NCBI GenBank assembly: GCA_022539475.1
Contig: VCMS01000231.1
Coordinates: 62,001 to 126,000, forward strand
Direction: 5' to 3'
Origin: Gracilaria domingensis
Lineage: Eukaryota > Rhodophyta > Florideophyceae > Gracilariales > Gracilariaceae
Length of the DNA: 64,000 bases
The notes under the pieces are model-generated. The model worked only from the letters and a program-made list of their open reading frames with translations. It was not told the DNA's origin and did no database searches. The translations under genes and the position numbers were made by a program. This document shows, one piece after another, positions 1 to 8,327 of this stretch; position 1 is the stretch's first letter, and the number at the start of each line of letters is the position of its first letter.

Positions 1-1813
1 TATCAGTGTCTTTCACCTCTCGTACAGGCTAATAATGTATGAAGCAACTAGTCTATAATCAATTCGTCTTTATCGAAACCATGTTCTCATTAAATTTCAA
101 TAGACCTGCGCACTTTGTAAAGAGCGTAAGAGTAAGAGCTGTTTTCCTACAGTCATTGTGAGCTAGCACAACAGATCCCACGTTCTAGACAATAAAATGT
201 ATACGCATCTCTACAACCATCCGAAGCCCCCTTTTCTCACTCCTTTGGTACGAATTCGAAAACGAACTGCTCTGCGAATCTGCAGTCGCTCGTTTCGCAT
301 AACCACGCAAGTACGGGAAAATCCCCGAGCTAACCTATCCGACTGCGTTGAGTTCTACAGCTGGATGCTTTCTACAACATGCAACGTACAGTCACGTTTC
401 AACAACTGACCTCAGTTAACGGTTACGACTCCATGCTGAACGAGCCTCACATTCGTGGTGCAAACTCTCTATCACTCCGCACTGCAGAATGAGGTCTCAA
501 TGAGCTCCTATGAAATACTACATGACACAGACCACACAGTCAACGAAATTATTCTGGTCAGCACCCACCTTTACTCACGCACTATTCGATACTCTCACCA
601 GAGACTTTCAAATTATATGTATAGGTAAGATCTCTACTTACTCCAGGAATCCTCTCAGCATGCACCTTTTCGGCACGTCTTCAAACTGGTGTTATTTGCT
701 TTCATTGTTAATCTGGTAGCCCATAGGCGCGCTTTACAGGGTATCATCAGACCCGATCTTGGCCAAGCCTTCTTTTCAAGCGCTTCTCTCGCCATGCTCG
801 CTAGGTTCACACATTCTCTTTATAGCATGTCTGGTAGACCATGTTACACATTATTCTCTCGAACCAGTCGCCTTTTTCCCCTACATGGCTCGTCAAGATA
901 CGGTACTCTGATGCTCTCAGGACCGATGATTCCTTCGCACGATGACCAGCACCTCTGCCATAATTGAGGAATAAATACTTGGGTACGCGGTCTCTGGCCT
1001 TTAGTCGCTTCTCAACTCTCCCATCCTTCGTCGCTATCACTCCTGTCCATCTCCCTCCCATCTTATTGATTCTGTCCAGAACAACGCCTCTAACCATAGC
1101 TTTTTGTTGGATTTCTATTGCGGGCTGTTTCACTATCCGTCGTGAAGCGCACACTCTATCTTCTACTTCATCTGACTTAACGCGCGCCGGACACACTTTT
1201 ACAACATTGTACTGCTCTCCGGACCGCAGTAGCGAACTCGATGGGAAAGGATCTGTCTGTAATCCCGTATGTGTCCTACCATCCTTTCATGAGAAAGGCT
1301 CTACCATTTTTCCATGATGTATGTGCTTTGTCCATCAGAATGTTTTTGAACAGAGTGGTCCCAGTATTCTTCGCCCACACGCTTTCTGAGTCGCTAGAAC
1401 CATCAGCCTTTCGTATATACAGAGGCATCCCCCCTTTTCTTCCAAAATTCGTTGCACTTCTTGTGTGTGCGGGTATCGTCAAGCACGAACCACGGGTCAA
1501 CCTCAATAGAAACTTGTGTGCAGTCGGAGAGCATCCTAGACCCCAGACTCGGCATCTATTGGAGAAATAATTTAGACACTAAGTGCGATAGTTATTAGTA
1601 GTAAATAGATAAAGAACAAACATTGAACTCTTTCTTTATGAATTTCCTTTGTGGAAACATATGAACATATATATAGCACTTGTGACATAGGTTTTTACGC
1701 AAAACAACAATCAATATCTTCAACAACAACAAAACATGGTGAAGACATCTCTGGATATCTACTCGTCAACTACAATATCATAAAATCATAAATTCATGGC
1801 TCGTTCAGTTCCC
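1..1813. other. No gene recognised; two weak minus-strand ORFs
   Basis: I recognise no gene in this stretch. On the minus strand, ORFs at 807-1196 (129 aa) and 1276-1506 (76 aa) could be remnants of one degraded coding sequence, since they follow each other in the same direction. Neither matches a family I know, and plus-strand ORFs overlap both. The last 250 bases (about 1570-1813) are AT-rich, with a run of TATATATA near 1670, and would serve as the 3' flank of the minus-strand oxygenase ORF that ends at 1814. Confidence 0.3.
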
Positions 1814-4288
1814 CTATCCATTCTCTGTCTCTTCCTCCATCCCCTGGGCTTCATAGTTCTCGTCTTCTTCGTCGTTCTCCCCTTCCTCGACCATCAACTC
1901 ATCCTCTTCGTCCTCGTCCTCTCCATCCTCCACCAATTCTATGTCCACCGCAGGACCACCTGTGTTGTCCTTTATTCCCATGAGATCGTCTTCTTCCACA
2001 AAAGTCTGTCGAAAATGGTGACTCAGATGAACTTCATCCGGCAAACTGTACTTCTCTGGTACCATATACATATGGTAGCGAAACAGTGGGTTTTCCGGAA
2101 ATCTTCCATCTTTGGTGCCCGCGCCGGCATGAAATACATCCCCTCTCCCAATAAACACAGACATAGATGGGACAAAGAACTTTCTCACCACCATTCCTCG
2201 TGCCAACCCTTCAAATGCTTTTGCTGTTACAGCAAAGTGACTGTGGGATCCTTCACATATCCAAAGTGGGAACGACACAGTTCCGGAGACCATCACAAAG
2301 TACCCCGGGTTCTTCCCCTCCAGCTTGTCTTCGTTTGTCAAGGTCTCGAAGTCGGTATGTAGTTGCTGTCGCTGGCAAGCCACTCCGGTACATAAGATCC
2401 TCCCTCCGGTCTTCGGTAAATACATTCTCTCATTCGGTTGCTTGTTGTCTTGTAGCCCCAACGCCGCACATATCTGACCAAGCCGAGCATCTAACAACGC
2501 CCTCTTCTTCACAAACAAATACGTCTCCGGCTTATTCTCCAGCTCGTCCACTATACCTCTTCTCGTCGTCATATACCTCCCATTGTCCGCGTTCATTATA
2601 GAAATCCATGTATTTCGATTCTCTGGTACCCTGAGGTCTGTGGTTTCTTCGAAACTTTTTTTGAAGAAGTCCAATAACTCGACGCTTACATCCCCATTGA
2701 TGAGCTTGCTGAGACTTTCAGCCATCTTCAAAACGTCGTTGTCACAAGCAAAGCCTTCCAAAATACAGAAACCTCTCTCCCGAAGCTCAGCCTTCTTGTT
2801 CACAAAATACATGTACGCGACGGAATCGTTCTTCACTGTCTCCGCCCATAGGGTCCCATCATCAACCTCCCCTTCTCCTACCGCCTCGTTGAGAAGCTTC
2901 TGACCCTGATACGCAGCATGCCAAAACACAGCATGATGTACTTCTTTAAAGTCCTTCGGCTCGAGCAAATGGCCTCGGTGCTCCTTCCGGAGATGTATCG
3001 CATCCATCCACGGATGTAATGACTTAATCCCGTCCCCTCCAGCAGGCCACTTGGTAGGAACCGCTTTCAACAATTTCAACCACGAATCCCCCCCGTCGTA
3101 AGGTCCTTCGTCTGCTTTCTTCAGCCTCGGGGGTAGAATTTCGGGGAGTGTGTCGTCAAAAGGATCCGTGTCTTCTCCTCGCGTCTCAACATTGGGCGCT
3201 GAATCAGAGTCCGTGTCGCTACTGAAGGAGATTTGATGAGCTTTGAGGAAGCTTCTGACCCCTTTCCCTCCGAGCTTACGCAGATGATTGATAACTAATG
3301 TTTCATCTTGGGGCACTTCGCTTACTTTCGCCTTCTTCTCAGCCCTGGGGTTGTTATCGCTCGTCATCTCCCTTCGTCGACGACTTCCTCCGGTGCTCCT
3401 TCTCAACTCCGCACCACTTGGCTCCTCTAAAACCACGTCGCTTACCACTTCCTGAACGTCTTCCCCGGCATTCTTCGCCTTAACAAGTTTAGAACGCGAC
3501 GCCCGAGTATCCGGTTTAGTGACTTGGGTCCTAGGCGTGGTCGCTTTTCCCCCTCCCGCCGTAGCATACGGCCCGACAGTCGAATTGAAATCCACCCCGG
3601 CAAACTTCTTCAGCTTTTCACGAGCATAAGCCACGCTTCTCGATATCGTTCCGCCCCAAAACTTCTTTGTCGCTGCAGTTTCCAGGCGTGCGGCCTGTGT
3701 GGCAAGATACTCACGAAGGCTGAGTTTCTCAAACCTAGTGACTTCAATTTGCATCTCGTACACTTCCTTCAGAGACAGTCTCTTTCTTTTCGATACTTCA
3801 ACGGCCAGCTCATTTAGGGATCGGCAGCATATAAAGAAATACTTTCGTATATCTTCAAAGCGGCCCTTCAGTTTGGACTCTCGTCTTCTCGCAAAATATG
3901 CTGCCAGGGCGTCCAGGGTGAAATCGGTTGTGTCCTCATCCATAGAAAAGAACTCATCACTGGAGATACATGTAATACCAATTTCATTATACTCCCGACA
4001 CACACTTTCCAAATGCTTCAGCAATCGAGGACTCTTGGCCGCCTTCAAACCCATCTCCGCAAACCTCGATAGACGTCTGATATGGTACTGACCTATGATT
4101 CCGCATACACTTAAGGCACCCGCTACAGCGGTCCTTGTCATGTTGTTCAACACTTTCTTCTCCTCTTCAACCATCGCGGTTATAAAGAATACAATGGAAT
4201 GAACCTTGTCAGCGAAGTTCATAAGTCGGGCCTGCTTCAGTCCATCGTTCAAAGCATTACCCAGGCTCAGAAGCTCCCTCGTTTTCAC
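1814..4288 (-). CDS. Unknown protein with C-terminal 2-oxoglutarate/Fe(II) oxygenase-like domain
   Basis: An 824-codon open frame. The first 240 residues are helical and charged with no family I recognise, residues about 245-350 are a low-complexity basic/acidic linker, and the C-terminal half looks like a double-stranded beta-helix oxygenase. Numbered from base 4288, the visible iron-binding triad is His644-x-Asp646 (in LHTDFET) with distal His720 (in FHAGAG), and Arg737 (in RYHMY) is placed to bind 2-oxoglutarate. The 17-residue gap from distal His to Arg is like that in AlkB; phytanoyl-CoA hydroxylases usually have about 11. The tail is very acidic. The frame has no ATG at its 5' end (first ATG at 4222) and is in phase with the ParB-like ORF upstream (4310-5686), separated by one TGA, so the two were probably one protein. 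The substrate is unknown: nucleic acid demethylation is an inference from the neighbours; protein or small-molecule hydroxylation is possible. Confidence 0.55.
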   Translation of the reverse strand: MKTRELLSLGNALNDGLKQARLMNFADKVHSIVFFITAMVEEEKKVLNNMTRTAVAGALSVCGIIGQYHIRRLSRFAEMGLKAAKSPRLLKHLESVCREYNEIGITCISSDEFFSMDEDTTDFTLDALAAYFARRRESKLKGRFEDIRKYFFICCRSLNELAVEVSKRKRLSLKEVYEMQIEVTRFEKLSLREYLATQAARLETAATKKFWGGTISRSVAYAREKLKKFAGVDFNSTVGPYATAGGGKATTPRTQVTKPDTRASRSKLVKAKNAGEDVQEVVSDVVLEEPSGAELRRSTGGSRRRREMTSDNNPRAEKKAKVSEVPQDETLVINHLRKLGGKGVRSFLKAHQISFSSDTDSDSAPNVETRGEDTDPFDDTLPEILPPRLKKADEGPYDGGDSWLKLLKAVPTKWPAGGDGIKSLHPWMDAIHLRKEHRGHLLEPKDFKEVHHAVFWHAAYQGQKLLNEAVGEGEVDDGTLWAETVKNDSVAYMYFVNKKAELRERGFCILEGFACDNDVLKMAESLSKLINGDVSVELLDFFKKSFEETTDLRVPENRNTWISIMNADNGRYMTTRRGIVDELENKPETYLFVKKRALLDARLGQICAALGLQDNKQPNERMYLPKTGGRILCTGVACQRQQLHTDFETLTNEDKLEGKNPGYFVMVSGTVSFPLWICEGSHSHFAVTAKAFEGLARGMVVRKFFVPSMSVFIGRGDVFHAGAGTKDGRFPENPLFRYHMYMVPEKYSLPDEVHLSHHFRQTFVEEDDLMGIKDNTGGPAVDIELVEDGEDEDEEDELMVEEGENDEEDENYEAQGMEEETENG

Positions 4289-4309
4289 CTTTTGTCCATC
4301 CTTTCTCCT

Positions 4310-5686
4310 TCATAAGGAAACGGTAAGTCCTTTACACAGTTTCTTTATCTTTGCATCCTCCGCACATAGTTCCTTGAGTGCCACAAGACGATGAGCCCCA
4401 TCTATGAGGATGCACGTAACTTTCACGCGATTGCCCTCCACCATCTCCTTCTCGGACTTACCCGTGATCAAAATAGCAACACTCATCGTTCTAAGGGCCT
4501 GAAGAAACCCTTTCCTTCGAATCTCCGCCTTCAGAGCTTCAACATGCTCCCGAACTGTCCCTCTCACAGTTGCGTCCGGGATTTCGATTAGGTCGATGTC
4601 GACCTTCACGGACTCGTACTCATAATGGTCCAGGGTGAACTTGAGCGACGCCAGACTCATATCCACGTCATCCGAAGGTAATTCATCACCTTCGTCCAAT
4701 AGTTCATTGACGTTTACAGCCAAGCTCTCCTTCACAAGGTCATCATCATCCACTTCATCCACATCCACAACTTCCATCTTAGCTCCACTGTGACTGCCAG
4801 CCATTGCAATCGCTTCAGCAGTGCTATTTCTGGACGATCCAGACTGCACATTCATCGCTGGTTGCTTTCGTAATGCAGAGACCGCACTCTCTAGAGTTGT
4901 GGTCAATTGTGCAGTTCTTACCCTTGTACCATCCTGGTCTTGCTTAGATGGAGGTTTAGGCACAGACCCAGGCGCTGGGGGCGGTACTTCCTTCCTCCCT
5001 TTGTTCTTCTGTTGTTTGCCTGGTGTTTTGGCCTGGGCTACCTGAGGTGGCAACCGTTTCCCACTCGGTGTACGCGGGGGTTTCGGTGTTTCCGCCATAC
5101 ACACTCGTTTCCCTCCTGTCGTGGACGCCGCATTGGTATGCCTTGAATTCTCACTGGGCACCTGCGGCGTGGTGTTCTGAACGGTCTCACCCGAAGCCAT
5201 GAAGTTCAAGTCCCAAGCATAGAAACCCATCTTGTTTAAGTCCGCAACGGTTTTCGGAATGGAGTCTTCATCCGTACACTTAAAGAGATACGAGTACGGT
5301 GTATGGAGCTCCTTAGATACATCAGCTCGCCATATACCGACTATATCCTCTCCCGGTTTCCCTTCCAGTCTGTGACCATGCATTTCTCTTCGATAGTCTT
5401 TGCCGTCGCCGGCAGACTCGATGGCCACCACATCAGCCGTGCCAATTGGGACCTTGTACCATCCATTCCCCGCGATAAGAAGCGTCACTTTGTCCCCCGG
5501 TGCTGGTTTTGCTTTCCCCGGGTTAGAGCTCATACTCGTCTCCGGATTCTGTGCGTCCTCACTACTCTTCTGCCCTCCTTCTTTTGTCTTCTTCGCACTT
5601 CGAAGATGCGGCGCCATGGGGTTGCGAACTTTTCGCGGCTTTCGGGAGCGCCTCATCTGCCGGTTCCCCAATCCTCTTGGCTCCAT
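4310..5686 (-). CDS. ParB/sulfiredoxin-fold domain protein
   Basis: 458 aa from the ATG at 5686. The N-terminus is basic (many Arg/Lys/Pro) and could be a nuclear targeting segment. Residues about 60-160 form a small domain I do not recognise, 160-330 is a Pro/Lys/Thr-rich linker, and the C-terminus carries a ParB-like fold. There, an Ile-Glu-Ile strand near residue 375 is followed by a helix and the diagnostic strand IDGAHRLVALKEL (Asp429, Gly430, His432, Arg433). In ParB-domain proteins this loop binds or cleaves nucleotide; phage and bacterial DNA methylases often carry such a domain. The domain ends abruptly at a TGA, and the next frame continues in phase with a sequence that fits the rest of a ParB domain (VKTRELLSLGNALN). 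The stop therefore looks recent, or is read through. It is divergent from the methyltransferase-SET gene. Confidence 0.6.
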   Translation of the reverse strand: MEPRGLGNRQMRRSRKPRKVRNPMAPHLRSAKKTKEGGQKSSEDAQNPETSMSSNPGKAKPAPGDKVTLLIAGNGWYKVPIGTADVVAIESAGDGKDYRREMHGHRLEGKPGEDIVGIWRADVSKELHTPYSYLFKCTDEDSIPKTVADLNKMGFYAWDLNFMASGETVQNTTPQVPSENSRHTNAASTTGGKRVCMAETPKPPRTPSGKRLPPQVAQAKTPGKQQKNKGRKEVPPPAPGSVPKPPSKQDQDGTRVRTAQLTTTLESAVSALRKQPAMNVQSGSSRNSTAEAIAMAGSHSGAKMEVVDVDEVDDDDLVKESLAVNVNELLDEGDELPSDDVDMSLASLKFTLDHYEYESVKVDIDLIEIPDATVRGTVREHVEALKAEIRRKGFLQALRTMSVAILITGKSEKEMVEGNRVKVTCILIDGAHRLVALKELCAEDAKIKKLCKGLTVSL

Positions 5687-5995
5687 TATATAGCGTGTTT
5701 GAATTTAGCTTCGTCAAACACCTATAAAGGTTGAATGCAGAACAAAGCGGTAATCATATAATGCTCTGATCACGTCAGCAAACGGCGCACCCGCTCGGTT
5801 TGAAGGCGGTACACGCTTCGCTGTCGGTTGAAGTGTCGCACCCGTTCGTATCGCAGATTTTTAGTGCAGCTCGCGAAAATGCTCGCGTGAACATTCGCGT
5901 CACTTTGAAAGAGTGGTGCAGGCGGTTAGAGAGGGTGCAGAAGGCTTAGATGCATACCAGACAGCATGATCAACCCTCACGGTTTCCGCCCTGGT
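5687..5995. promoter_or_regulatory. Shared 5' region of the divergent accessory genes, left part
   Basis: This region lies just upstream of the ParB-like ORF. It contains several CGCACCCG/GTGCAGGCGG-type GC-rich words and a TTTATAG box on the minus strand at about 5730. The corresponding right part of the intergenic space is 7231-7482. I see no recognisable operator. That it is a promoter is inferred only from the divergent gene starts. Confidence 0.3.
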
Positions 5996-6005
5996 ACCCT
6001 CCTGT

Positions 6006-6147
6006 GGTGGCCGGATGCGACCTCTTCAGACAGCGGTCTGGACCGCGATCAGCCGAGTTCATAGCCGAGATCATGGCCATGATCTCGGCTATGAACTCCG
6101 CTGACCGCGGTCCAGACCGCGGTCTGAACACGTCGCATCCGGCCACC
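6006..6147. repeat. 142-base near-perfect palindrome
   Basis: The arms GGTGGCCGGATGCGAC (6006-6021) and GTCGCATCCGGCCACC (6132-6147) pair around a centre at 6076/6077 in GATCATGGCCATGATC. The inner arm also pairs, with a few mismatches. There is essentially no spacer, so it could form a cruciform. Its right arm recurs as the right end of the element near 7180-7221. Confidence 0.85.
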
Positions 6148-7168
6148 CCGCCACCGTACGAGGGTGGGAAAGCAGGTTGTAGGGTACAACGTAGAGCTGA
6201 GTAGACCTACGCAGAGCACATTTGTCGTTTCACATCGCAGTTTATACGTATCTACACAGAGGCAAGAAACAATTTCGCGTGGATTTAATTTATTCGATGT
6301 TGAGTTTGAATGCCGAAGAGCAGAGCCATTCGAGAATGAGGATAGTGATGGAAGCACCAATCGCAATTGTACGGGTATTATGATCATGGCTGTTTGTCGT
6401 GGAAGCAGTCTCAGAAGGACCCTCATCACGTTCAGTGGCGGGCGGCGACTGTACAGATCGTGTCATTGACGTGTTCTGCTCTTGGTGTGGGTGCTAAGAA
6501 GCGTGTTGGAGCTGCATCATCAACACGTTGTGAGCCAGAAAGTGCAATCCACGCAATATGCGCTAGCTCGTATCAAACTGAGCGCCTCAGACAGACATCC
6601 AGGTCGGCGGTGGGTGTGTAGCGCAGTCATTAGGCATATCGAGATCAGCCGCTGCGGCCACGGCGGCTGCAGTCGTCAAGGCAGCGCTATTATGGGTGTT
6701 TGCGCCTTGCGACCGTCGTTTTCATTACGTCAAAGGCGCCGCGGACGCCTGTCGAAAAGGAATTTGAGCGCTGTAAAACGTCGTGCTCGTTAATACATTG
6801 GTATTACCAGTACGGGGAGTGGGAATACCTAAGCTGCATGTTGTTCCGGACGCTCTTGTTCTTGAGTGCGACGGATGCGGTGGTCAGATGTTGCGATGAC
6901 GATGGCGTCTGAACGCATTGCGCCTGCGCAATGCAACCGCTCTTTGGGTGCGCGTCGGCGTTGGAGCGCAAGTGGCGAGAGTAGAGGCGGAGAGCGTACA
7001 GGAGATTTGTTTGCAGCCTCATGATGGCGGCTATGATGATGATGCACATAATGATGTGGGAGCCGGTCGGTGGCAAAATACGGCGATTCTGAGTTGTATA
7101 GGAGCAAATCTTATCTGCCCCATGCGCGCGACAACCCCCTCTACACGTGGGCTGATACCTGCTTCTAA

Positions 7169-7206
7169 CGTGTTGAGACCGCGCTCTGGACCGCGGTCTG
7201 AACACG
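7169..7206. repeat. 38-base palindrome at the right end of the element
   Basis: CGTGTTGAGACCGCG pairs with CGCGGTCTGAACACG across CTCTGGAC. It duplicates part of the left palindrome and marks the right terminus of the short transposon. Confidence 0.75.
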
Positions 7207-7482
7207 TCGCATCCGGTCACCAGGGGGGTCACTACTAGGTGATTCTACACAAGTCTGCGTACTACACCCGCTCTCTCAACCCTGTTCACACCCTCTTCTG
7301 TACGACTAACACCCGCTCAAATACTAATTTAGAATAACGGTTCATCACCGCCGTTTACTACTCTTTCGAGAACTCCTTCAGCGAGTTTCATCGCCACCGT
7401 CTATTCCGCTTTCGTGAGTTCTTGCGAGAGTTACATGGCTCCCGTCTAAAACAGACCCTCCTGTGGTCTTAACAGCCGAGCG

Positions 7483-8172
7483 ATGTCGACTACCGCATCT
7501 TCCGTGGCATCTACGGAGTCTAGCTCCGGTGAGAAGGATATTATGACGACGCAGTTCCTTCGTTTGTTCAGCATACTTCTCGAGCTGAGAGACTCGTTTG
7601 CGGCGATTCGAGGCGGCATTGGTTTCCCTTGTCAGGTTGGATACACGGCTCTGGTTGAGTACGCCGTCGCAAACCGTGCCAGTCTGGCTTGTCCACGGGA
7701 ATTTCTCACGGATGTTACGAAGAGTACGTACGCAAACTATACGCCGCAGGAGCTGGTAAAGATAAGTACCGATGTTAGGTTCATAAGTCAGGTCTATAAG
7801 TATGTCCGTATCATTGACGTGGATGACTGAAGTCAGGATCATCGGGTGAGGGATCTTTTCGAATGGAGTTCGGATAAGAATGTAAATGGCGCGAATTCTT
7901 TTATGGAGCGTGTGTTCTGGAATGACTTATTCAAAGAGCATGGTCCCGAATCCAAGCAGACGAAGAAAACTACCTTCCGGATTGAGCCTGCTACTCGTTT
8001 TCAGCAGTTGCTCTATCTATCCCTAGTGAAGCGAATCACTATGGAGAGGCGACTCCCAGTCGCAAAGAAGGCAAGGAGTGCAACTCGTTCTCGGAGACAT
8101 GTGCCGTTTGTGGATGGTTTTGTCATGTCAAACCAAGCGCACATAGGCGGATGGGCTATGCTCTGCAAATGA
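7483..8172 (+). CDS. Unrecognised ORF upstream of the methyltransferase, split by one in-frame TGA
   Basis: The frame opens with an ATG at 7483 and runs 115 codons to a TGA at 7828-7830, then continues in the same phase to 8172 (about 229 codons in all, excluding the stop). The Ser/Thr-rich N-terminus is followed by a helical segment. The second half is basic (KKARSATRSRRHVPF). I recognise no domain. A further coding-looking stretch in another phase (8151-8300, about 50 codons) sits between it and the methyltransferase start. Either this is the decayed 5' part of a longer methyltransferase-SET protein, or it is a separate gene. An unrecognised intron could also explain the breaks. Confidence 0.35.
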
Positions 8173-8327
8173 TATGTCTAGGATGGGATTCGTTTGCTTC
8201 CAGTCTTGGATTTCGTGACGCAGAACAAATACTGTTACCGTTTCTTGCCATGGATAAAACGACGCTTTCTTTCAGCGCAATTGAGTCCCGTTCTTCCGGA
8301 TAAAGCCCAGCATCGGTGTTCAAAACA

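Larger units (their letters stand above)
5996..7230. mobile_element. Non-autonomous DNA transposon (MITE/foldback type)
   Basis: About 1.2 kb bounded by inverted ends. The left end reads ACCCTCCTGTGGTGGCC then GGATGCGAC, and the right end read in reverse gives ACCCCCCTGGTGACC then GGATGCGAC. Similarity continues inward over about 40 bases (TTCAGAC..CGGTC..GACCGCG). The left end is itself a 142-base palindrome and the right end a 38-base palindrome. There is no convincing ORF; the short ones overlap on both strands. I could not define a target-site duplication with confidence, so the superfamily is open. It lies between the two divergent arms of the methylation island and may have separated or replaced part of their promoter. 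Confidence 0.6.

Noticed and set aside
807-1506. A transposase on the minus strand at the left edge
   Set aside because: The ORFs read in the same direction but show no DDE, HTH or other transposase motif that I can identify.
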